This document shows positions 58,021 to 64,000 of a DNA stretch of 64,000 nt, one piece after another. The stretch covers positions 124,001-188,000 of the forward strand of contig CACSJR010000009.1 of assembly GCA_902706235.1 (NCBI GenBank), read 5' to 3'. Position 1 is the stretch's first letter, and every line of letters begins with the position of its first letter. A program made the translations under genes and the position numbers. The notes beneath the pieces are model-generated. The model did not search any database. It worked only from the letters and a program-made list of their open reading frames with translations, and was not told the origin of the DNA. This DNA comes from Citrobacter sp. 18056. Lineage in GTDB: Bacteria > Pseudomonadota > Gammaproteobacteria > Enterobacterales > Enterobacteriaceae.

Positions 58021-58046
58021 TCCCTCTCCCGTTACCGGGAGAGGGT
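58021..58046. repeat. GC-rich palindrome between cstA and ybdD
   Basis: CCCTCTCCC (58022–58030) pairs with GGGAGAGGG (58037–58045). Same type as the hairpins at 50539–50561 and 60338–60368. In the cstA–ybdD message it could protect the cstA 3' end. Confidence 0.6.
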
Positions 58047-58055
58047 CACACCACA

Positions 58056-60161
58056 TTAATGTGCATTTTTCGCCTGAGCAACAATCTGCCCAACGTTTTC
58101 CGGCATGGGTTCATACGGCGTCTCTTTCGCCGTCGGTTTATCTTCCTTCAGTGCGGCCAGCGCGGTTTTCACTGAATAGAGCGCCAGCACCACGACCACC
58201 ACCATAAAGAAGATAGTCAGCCCGGCATCGAGCCGATTATTGAACACCAGCTGCGACAACTGAGACTCGGTGTACTGCACCGGGATCTTGCCGCTGTCGA
58301 TCATCGCCTGGAACTTGTTGGCGATAGCGAGGAAGCCGACTTTGGTATCGGGACTAAAGGATTTCTGCCAGCCTGCCGCCAGGGTACAAATCAGCAGCCA
58401 CGCCGTTGGCACCAGCGCCACCCAGGCGTAACGCTGACGTTTCATTTTGAACAGCACCACTGCGCAGAGCATCAGCGCCATACCCGCCAGCATCTGGTTG
58501 GCGATGCCAAACAGTGGCCACAGGGTGTTGATGCCGCCCAACGGATCAACCACGCCCTGATGGAGGAAATAGCCCCACGCCAGCACGCATAGCGCCGTTG
58601 CCAGCAGATTCGCGGGCAACGAATCGGTGCGTTTCAGGTTTGGGCTGATAACGCCCAACAAATCCTGCAACATGAAGCGCGCCGCACGGGTCCCGGCATC
58701 CACGGCAGTCAGAATAAACAGCGCTTCAAACAGGATCGCGAAGTGATACCAGAAGGAAACGTCCATCAGCCCGCCGAGCGAGCCATGCAGGATGTACGCC
58801 ATGCCGACCGCCAGCGTCGGCGCCCCACCCGCGCGGGAAATAATCGACTGTTCACCGACTTCTTTTGCAATCTGCGTGAGCGTATCCGGCGTGACCACAA
58901 AGCCCCAGCTACTGACCACCTGCGCGGCAGAGGCCACTACGTCCGTGGTTCCGGCCGGAGCCAGTACCGCCATCGGACTGTTCATCGCGAAATAGACGCC
59001 CGGATCGATAACACAGGCCGCCACCAGCGCCATGATTGCCACAAAGGATTCCATCAACATGCCGCCGTAACCAATAAAGCAAGCCTGGCCTTCGTTGGCC
59101 AGCATCTTTGGCGTAGTCCCGGAAGCAATCAGCGCGTGGAAGCCAGATACCGCCCCACAGGCGATGGTGATGAACAGGAACGGGAACAAGCTGCCGGTCC
59201 AGACCGGGCCCGTACCGTCAACGAATTTGGTCAGCGCGGGCATCGTCAGGGTTGGGCGCAGGATCAGAATGCCGACAGCCAGCCCAACGATGGTACCGAT
59301 TTTCAGGAAAGTAGAGAGATAATCGCGTGGCGCCAGCAACAGCCACACCGGAAGCACCGCCGCCACAAAGCCATAGCCCACCAGCATCCACGTCAGTTGC
59401 ACGCCGGTGAAATCAAACCACGGCGCCCAGGTCGCGCTTTCCGCCACCCAGCCACCCGAAATAATGGCGAACACCAGCATCACCAGACCAATCACCGACA
59501 CTTCACCAATACGTCCGGGGCGCAGATAGCGAATGTAGATCCCCATGAAAAGCGCCAGTGGAATGGTGAAGGCCACGGTATACGTTCCCCACGGGCTATG
59601 GGTCAGCGCTTTCACCACGATCATCGCCAGCACCGCGAGGATGATGACCATAATCATAAAGGTGGCAATCAGCGCGATAACGCCCGCAGTGGCGCCCATT
59701 TCCTCTTTCACCAGCTCGCCGAGCGAACGTCCGTCGCGGCGGGTGGAGACAAACAGCACCATAAAGTCCTGCACCGCCCCGGCCAGCACCACTCCCGCCA
59801 GGATCCAAATCATCCCCGGCAGATAGCCCATTTGCGCCGCCAGCACCGGCCCGACCAACGGCCCCGCGCCGGCAATCGCCGCAAAATGGTGACCGAACAG
59901 CACTTTTTTATCGGTCGGCACATAGTCAAGACCGTCGTTATGGCGCACCGCAGGCGTCATGCGCGTCGGGTCCACCGCCAGCACTTTTTTGGCGATATAC
60001 AGGCCGTAAAAACGGTAGGCGATGAGATAAACACAGACTGCCGCCACGACAATCCATAACGCATTTATCTGTTCACCACGGTTGAGCGCAATATAGCCAA
60101 GGGCAAAGGCGCCCACGATCGAGAGAATGGCCCATATCAGGTATTTCCCTGGGTTATTCAT
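58056..60161 (-). CDS. cstA: Carbon-starvation pyruvate/peptide transporter CstA
   Basis: 701-residue polytopic inner-membrane transporter (about sixteen to eighteen segments), nearly collinear with E. coli CstA. Conserved blocks include RHNDGLDYVPTDKKVLFGHHFAAIAGAGPLVGPV, which defines the family, and TKPEPMPENVG-like acidic C-terminus. The ATG at 60161 (MNNPGKYL) matches E. coli; the in-frame TTG two codons earlier is not needed. It follows a sigma70-like promoter and a candidate CRP site. Confidence 0.95.
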   Translation of the reverse strand: MNNPGKYLIWAILSIVGAFALGYIALNRGEQINALWIVVAAVCVYLIAYRFYGLYIAKKVLAVDPTRMTPAVRHNDGLDYVPTDKKVLFGHHFAAIAGAGPLVGPVLAAQMGYLPGMIWILAGVVLAGAVQDFMVLFVSTRRDGRSLGELVKEEMGATAGVIALIATFMIMVIILAVLAMIVVKALTHSPWGTYTVAFTIPLALFMGIYIRYLRPGRIGEVSVIGLVMLVFAIISGGWVAESATWAPWFDFTGVQLTWMLVGYGFVAAVLPVWLLLAPRDYLSTFLKIGTIVGLAVGILILRPTLTMPALTKFVDGTGPVWTGSLFPFLFITIACGAVSGFHALIASGTTPKMLANEGQACFIGYGGMLMESFVAIMALVAACVIDPGVYFAMNSPMAVLAPAGTTDVVASAAQVVSSWGFVVTPDTLTQIAKEVGEQSIISRAGGAPTLAVGMAYILHGSLGGLMDVSFWYHFAILFEALFILTAVDAGTRAARFMLQDLLGVISPNLKRTDSLPANLLATALCVLAWGYFLHQGVVDPLGGINTLWPLFGIANQMLAGMALMLCAVVLFKMKRQRYAWVALVPTAWLLICTLAAGWQKSFSPDTKVGFLAIANKFQAMIDSGKIPVQYTESQLSQLVFNNRLDAGLTIFFMVVVVVLALYSVKTALAALKEDKPTAKETPYEPMPENVGQIVAQAKNAH

Positions 60162-60203
60162 GGTCAAATTCCATCAGTGAAGGGGAAGATGTTACATTTT
60201 GTA

Positions 60204-60231
60204 TCTATAACACCCCTTTCGGATTTAACAA
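60204..60231 (-). promoter_or_regulatory. Promoter for cstA
   Basis: On the minus strand, TTGTTA (60226–60231) and TATAGA (60204–60209) are separated by 16 bases. The predicted transcript starts about 35 bases before the cstA ATG. Confidence 0.55.
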
Positions 60232-60279
60232 CCTGATAACCGAGGAAAAGGGAGATGTGGCGGGGGATTTACATGACAT

Positions 60280-60295
60280 TGTTAAGCGGATCACT
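60280..60295 (-). promoter_or_regulatory. Candidate CRP site for cstA
   Basis: TGTTAAGCGGATCACT matches 8 of 10 informative positions of TGTGA-N6-TCACA. Its centre is about 90 bases upstream of the predicted cstA start, a class I activator position. cstA is cAMP-CRP dependent in E. coli. Confidence 0.4.
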
Positions 60296-60337
60296 GTCTG
60301 GTGGCTGGCGGGGTTTTGGCGGTAGCGAGTGGTTTCC

Positions 60338-60368
60338 CCCTCTCCCCTGCCCTCTCTCAGGGAGAGGG
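60338..60368. repeat. GC-rich palindrome between cstA and entH
   Basis: CCCTCTCCC (60338–60346) pairs with GGGAGAGGG (60360–60368) and is followed by CATCAG, as at 50561. It lies just past the entH stop and may end the ent transcript. Confidence 0.6.
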
Positions 60369-60391
60369 CATCAGCCCGCAGAGGCGCAAAA

Positions 60392-60805
60392 CTACCCCAG
60401 CACCATCGTACTCAGCCGACACGTGCAGCAGCGCCGCCCTTGCTCGTCGAACACCACAATCTCCCAGCTTTGGGTCTGCTTACCGAGGTGCAGCGGCTGG
60501 CAGACTCCGCGCACTTTCCCCTGTGACACCGCCCGGTGATGGGTGGCGTTCAGCTCGGTACCCACGACGCACTGGCCTTCGCGGGTCATCAGATAACCCG
60601 CCATCGACCCCAACGTTTCCGCCAGCGCGGCCGATGCGCCGCCGTGCAGCAGGCCAAACGGCTGATGCGTCCGCGCATCCACCGGCATGTCGGCCTCCAG
60701 CGTGTCGTCGCCGAGCCGGGTATACACGATACCCAGGTGCCCTACCATCGTCGCCGCACTGGTGGCGTTCAGTTCTTCAAGCGATAAATGTCGAATCCAG
60801 ATCAT
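60392..60805 (-). CDS. entH: Proofreading thioesterase EntH
   Basis: 137-residue hotdog-fold thioesterase that frees wrongly loaded aryl carrier domain of EntB during enterobactin synthesis. The active-site region [21 protein letters not shown] with the catalytic Glu and the conserved [11 protein letters not shown] are present. The second of two ATG codons (60805) gives the E. coli length; it overlaps the entA stop. Last gene of entEBAH. Confidence 0.95.
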   Translation of the reverse strand: MIWIRHLSLEELNATSAATMVGHLGIVYTRLGDDTLEADMPVDARTHQPFGLLHGGASAALAETLGSMAGYLMTREGQCVVGTELNATHHRAVSQGKVRGVCQPLHLGKQTQSWEIVVFDEQGRRCCTCRLSTMVLG

Positions 60806-61563
60806 CACGCCCCCAGCGTCGAGCCGCCGTCCACCACGATATCCTGCAACGTAATGTGGCTGGCGCTATCCGAGGCGAGGAACAAAATGGTGCTGGCAAT
60901 TTCCTGCGGGCGCGCAATTTTGCCCAGCGGAATGCCGAGCTTAAACTGCTTTCCGAATCCGCGAATACGTTGCTGCTCTGCGTCATCACTGACCCACAGC
61001 GTGCGCTGCATATCGGTGTCAGTCGAACCTGGTGAAACCAGATTACAGCGCACACCGCTGGCCGAAAGCTCCAGTCCGACGGTCAGTGCGAGGCTTTTCA
61101 ACGCCGCTTTCGACGCGCCGTACGCGCTCATGCCGATGCGCGGCGTGTGTGCGGCATCCGACGCCACGGTAACAATCGCCCCGCCCTGCTGCTGGCGAAA
61201 TTTCGCCATCGTCTGCTGGAACAGGTTGAATGCACCGCCAACATTAACCGCAAACGTCTGCTGCCAGTCGGCCAGGCTCAGGGTATCCGTGGCCCCCATG
61301 CGCAAAATCCCGGCGGCATTCACCAGCACGTCAAGACGCGCCAAATCATGCAGCAGCGGCGCACAGACCAGCAGAACCTGCTGCGAGTCTGCCACGTCCA
61401 TTTTCACCGTAGTGAACGGATAGTCGGCCTGGTCAAAGGCCAGATCAAACCCGGTAACCTCTGCGCCAGCCTCAACAAACGCCAGCGCGGTGGCGTAGCC
61501 AATGCCTTTGCCTGCCCCGGTTACCCAGACGGTTTTGCCGTGAAAATCAAATCCGGCCATCAC
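60805..61563 (-). CDS. entA: 2,3-dihydro-2,3-dihydroxybenzoate dehydrogenase EntA
   Basis: 252-residue SDR (start at one of two adjacent ATG codons, 61563 or 61560) that oxidises the dihydrodiol to 2,3-dihydroxybenzoate. Motifs: [11 protein letters not shown] (NAD binding), [14 protein letters not shown], catalytic Ser in [12 protein letters not shown], and YGASKAAL (Tyr, Lys). The C-terminal [13 protein letters not shown] is identical in form to E. coli EntA. It is four bases into the entB end, so the operon is tightly coupled. Confidence 0.95.
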   Translation of the reverse strand: MMAGFDFHGKTVWVTGAGKGIGYATALAFVEAGAEVTGFDLAFDQADYPFTTVKMDVADSQQVLLVCAPLLHDLARLDVLVNAAGILRMGATDTLSLADWQQTFAVNVGGAFNLFQQTMAKFRQQQGGAIVTVASDAAHTPRIGMSAYGASKAALKSLALTVGLELSASGVRCNLVSPGSTDTDMQRTLWVSDDAEQQRIRGFGKQFKLGIPLGKIARPQEIASTILFLASDSASHITLQDIVVDGGSTLGA

Positions 61564-62411
61564 TTAACCTCGCGGGACAGCAGCGCCCACCAGCCATCAA
61601 TGGTTGGGTTTTTCGCCAGCATCACAAAATCGATATCACCGTGAATTTTGCGCCAGCGCGCCGCCAGGGCCATCATCCGCACCGAATCCAGACCGTAATC
61701 AATCAGCTTTTCATCATCCAGCGGCTCATCGGACTCATCCAGCAGCGGCAAAATGACAGCCCGCAGCGCCGCTTTTGACGCAGGCAGCGGCAGCAGTTCT
61801 TCGGTCATCACCACGCGACCAGAACGGCCCGCGACGTATTTCAGCGACATCAGATGCTCTTCGCGACTGAAATCCGCCAGCGCATCAGCAACGAAAAACG
61901 GTTTGATGTCGCGCATAAACGCATCGGTGGCGGTAGTCATGCAGCCGATGTGCGCATAAACGCCAGTGATAATCAGCTGATTACGCCCGCTCTCTTTTAG
62001 CATTTCTTCCAGCGGCGAACGGTGGAACGCGCTGTAGCGCCATTTCACCAGCACGGTGTCGGCTTCATCCGGGGCGAGTGCAGCAATCACGCGCTGCTGC
62101 TCCGGCGAGCGGGTCAAACCCGGCCCCCACATGTCGTTCAGCAGCGCACGGTCTTCGTCGCTCTGCTCTTTCGGCTGGGCGGTGTAGTAGACCGGAATGT
62201 TGTGCTTTTTGGCGAAATCGCGCAGGGCTTTAATGTTCGCCACCACGGTTTCCATCATCGCGCTGTTTTCACCCCAGAAATTGAGGAAATACTCCTGCAT
62301 ATCATGGATCAGCAGCGCCGCACGGGTAGGTTCAAACGCCCAGTCCACTTTGTTGGCCGGAATATCAGCGGCGGTGGGCAGTGCGTAGGCCTGCAGTTTT
62401 GGAATTGCCAT
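61560..62411 (-). CDS. entB: Isochorismatase / aryl carrier protein EntB
   Basis: 283-residue two-domain protein. The N-terminal isochorismatase (about 1–205) hydrolyses isochorismate (RAALLIHDMQEYFLNFWG with the catalytic Asp, VYAHIGCMTTATDAF). The C-terminal aryl carrier domain has Ser243 in DYGLDSVRMM for the phosphopantetheine arm, which EntE loads with dihydroxybenzoate. The ATG at 62411 follows GAAGGAG. It is 11 bases downstream of entE. Confidence 0.95.
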   Translation of the reverse strand: MAIPKLQAYALPTAADIPANKVDWAFEPTRAALLIHDMQEYFLNFWGENSAMMETVVANIKALRDFAKKHNIPVYYTAQPKEQSDEDRALLNDMWGPGLTRSPEQQRVIAALAPDEADTVLVKWRYSAFHRSPLEEMLKESGRNQLIITGVYAHIGCMTTATDAFMRDIKPFFVADALADFSREEHLMSLKYVAGRSGRVVMTEELLPLPASKAALRAVILPLLDESDEPLDDEKLIDYGLDSVRMMALAARWRKIHGDIDFVMLAKNPTIDGWWALLSREVK

Positions 62412-62422
62412 ACTCTTCTCCT

Positions 62423-64000
62423 TCAGGCCAGGGCGCGGTTTGCAATCCACTGACGTAATTGTTTTTTATCGACTTTCCCGACCGGCGTTAGCGGCAATGC
62501 ATCTACGCACTCCACCCGGTCCGGCAGTTTGAATTCTGCGACGCCCTGTTCACGCAGGAAGCGGCGCACCGCCACCGCCCGTAACGGCGTTTTGGTGACC
62601 AGATACGCACAGCTTTTTTCGCCGAGCAGGCTGTCTTCCATGCTGACCAGCGCCGCATGAATCACCTCGTCGTGGCGTAGCAGCAGGTTTTCGACCTCTT
62701 CGGCGGCGATCTTTTCGCCCCCGCGGTTGATCTGATCTTTCTCTCGGCCCTGCACGGTGATGTACCCGTGTTCGTCGATAGAAATCAGATCGCCGGAGCC
62801 GTAAAATCCGTTGGCGTCAAAGGCGCTGTCGTTGTGCTCGGGGCTTTTGTAATAGCCGCGGAAGGTGTACGGCCCGCGGGTCATCAGCCGCCCCACTTCG
62901 CCGCGCGGCAACGGGTTCCCGTCGGCATCGGCGACCCACACTTCGTCGTCGGGCGACATCGGGCAGCCCTGGGTGTGGATGATGCGTTCCGGCGGATCGT
63001 CGAGGCGGGTGTAGTTCACCAGCCCTTCCGCCATGCCAAATACTTGCTGTAACTGACAGCCAATTTCCGCCGGGATCCGCGCCGCCAGCGTGGCCGACAG
63101 ACGCGCGCCGCCCACTTGCAGCAGCGTCAGCGAGGCCAATTGCGCGTTACTGTTCCATTCGTGAATCGCCTGTAGCCACAGGCTCACCGCCGGAGGCACC
63201 AGCGCCGCGACGGTAATCTGATGCTGTTCAATCAGCGGAAAACAGAGCGTGGCGCTTGGATCCGCCGCCAGAATCACGCAGCCCTGCGCGAGGAACACGC
63301 CGAGCGCACCGGGGGAACTTAACGCGTAGTTATGCGCCGCGGGCAGCGCACAGAGATAGCGCGTGTTCTGGTCAAAGGCGCAAATCTCATTGCTGCGACG
63401 AATGCTGTAGGCGTAATCGTTGTGGGTACGCGGGATAAGCTTCGGCGTCCCGGTGCTGCCACCGGACAGCTGGAAGAAGGCCACTTCGCCCGCACCGGTC
63501 GGCGTGGCCACGAAGTTGTCAGCCGGATGCGCTATCGCCGCCGCCAGGCTGTACTCGCCGTCTTCGTTACGCAGCAAAACCGCGCGCACGGAACGGTGCT
63601 CATCGACGAAAGCGTTGAGGAACACGTCGTCGGCAAACAGCGCATGCTGGCGGTCAGCAATCAAAATGGCCGGTTCAATTTGCGCGGCATAAGCCTGCAG
63701 TTCGCTGCGCTGATGGCTGAACAGCGCATTCACCGGCGCCACGCCGATGCGCAGTAAAGCGAAAAAGGTGACGTAAAACTCTGCCACGTTGCCCAGCTGC
63801 ACCAGCGCGGTATCGCCCATTTTCAGCCCCTGACGCTGCAACGACGACGCGAGGTTATCCACCTGCACGTTGAGTTCGCGATAGCTAAAACGACGATCGC
63901 CGTCGATCACCGCCACGCTGTCGCTGTCTGCATGACGCGTCAGAAAATCGGTCAGCGGTAAATCCTGCCAGTAACCCTTCTCGCGGTAGCGGGCCGCCAG
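62423..64000 (-). CDS. entE: 2,3-dihydroxybenzoate–AMP ligase EntE (5' end cut by window edge)
   Basis: Adenylating enzyme that activates dihydroxybenzoate and loads it on EntB. The reading frame is open to the last base of the window; its first visible residues ([19 protein letters not shown]) match about residue 13 onward of E. coli EntE, so only about a dozen codons are missing. Core motifs are present: [19 protein letters not shown] (A3), [15 protein letters not shown] (A5), [10 protein letters not shown] and [14 protein letters not shown] (A7–A8) and the C-terminal [10 protein letters not shown] with the catalytic Lys (A10). Confidence 0.95.
   Translation of the reverse strand: MAARYREKGYWQDLPLTDFLTRHADSDSVAVIDGDRRFSYRELNVQVDNLASSLQRQGLKMGDTALVQLGNVAEFYVTFFALLRIGVAPVNALFSHQRSELQAYAAQIEPAILIADRQHALFADDVFLNAFVDEHRSVRAVLLRNEDGEYSLAAAIAHPADNFVATPTGAGEVAFFQLSGGSTGTPKLIPRTHNDYAYSIRRSNEICAFDQNTRYLCALPAAHNYALSSPGALGVFLAQGCVILAADPSATLCFPLIEQHQITVAALVPPAVSLWLQAIHEWNSNAQLASLTLLQVGGARLSATLAARIPAEIGCQLQQVFGMAEGLVNYTRLDDPPERIIHTQGCPMSPDDEVWVADADGNPLPRGEVGRLMTRGPYTFRGYYKSPEHNDSAFDANGFYGSGDLISIDEHGYITVQGREKDQINRGGEKIAAEEVENLLLRHDEVIHAALVSMEDSLLGEKSCAYLVTKTPLRAVAVRRFLREQGVAEFKLPDRVECVDALPLTPVGKVDKKQLRQWIANRALA

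Noticed and set aside
58743-60059. 438-codon open frame on the plus strand across cstA
   Set aside because: It lies fully antisense to cstA, is rich in His, Arg and Gln as expected from a shadow frame of a GC-rich gene, and has no ribosome-binding site or recognisable domain.
1-64000. CRISPR arrays, tRNA/rRNA genes, insertion sequences, prophage genes
   Set aside because: Looked for regularly spaced repeats, cloverleaf sequences, transposase and phage motifs; none were seen.

Overview
The window is chromosomal DNA of an enterobacterium. It carries the E. coli-type rsfS–rlmH–mrdA–mrdB–rlpA–dacA–ybeD–lipB–ybeF–lipA block at one end and the ent/cstA block at the other. Between them it has genes absent from E. 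coli K-12 at this position: a complete methionine-salvage set (mtnABCDK), a citCDEF–citT cluster lacking citX and citG, a copper/silver efflux operon and a fry phosphotransferase module. This fits the Klebsiella/Enterobacter/Kluyvera/Lelliottia part of Enterobacteriaceae; the species cannot be fixed from the sequence alone.

Layout. 0–10 kb (+): ribosome silencing and methylation, the PBP2/RodA elongation machinery, PBP5 and lipoate synthesis. 10.1–13.2 kb: a purine permease and an 8-oxoguanine deaminase lie between lipA and tatE, preceded by an excellent NtrC site and a sigma54-like promoter. 13.2–16 kb: tatE, ybeM, crcB, cspE, pagP. 16–22.5 kb (–): a five-gene Cus-type operon. 22.8–30.6 kb (+): dcuC, citCDEF, citT and rna, for anaerobic C4-dicarboxylate and citrate metabolism. 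30.8–38 kb: fryB–fryC–ypdF–ypdE–fryA with convergent ypdC. 38–41.8 kb: an alpha/beta hydrolase, a gluconate-type permease behind tandem GntR boxes, rnk and uspG. 41.9–45.4 kb: ahpCF and dsbG around a probable OxyR site.

45.5–57.8 kb is the most interesting part. After ybdN/ybdM come ybdL, mtnBCD, a frameshifted small XRE regulator, mtnA, mtnK and a three-gene ABC importer of the ribose/autoinducer-2 class. Three tandem MetJ boxes lie in front of mtnBCD/ybdL, mtnA/mtnK and the importer ATPase. The importer is therefore probably part of the methionine-salvage regulon and a good candidate for methylthioribose uptake. 57.8–64 kb (–): ybdD, cstA, entH, entA, entB and a 5'-truncated entE cut by the window edge.

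No tRNA, rRNA, CRISPR array, insertion sequence or prophage gene was seen. Two ERIC elements and four related intergenic palindromes are present. All assignments come from reading the sequence and from remembered family members; no database search was run.
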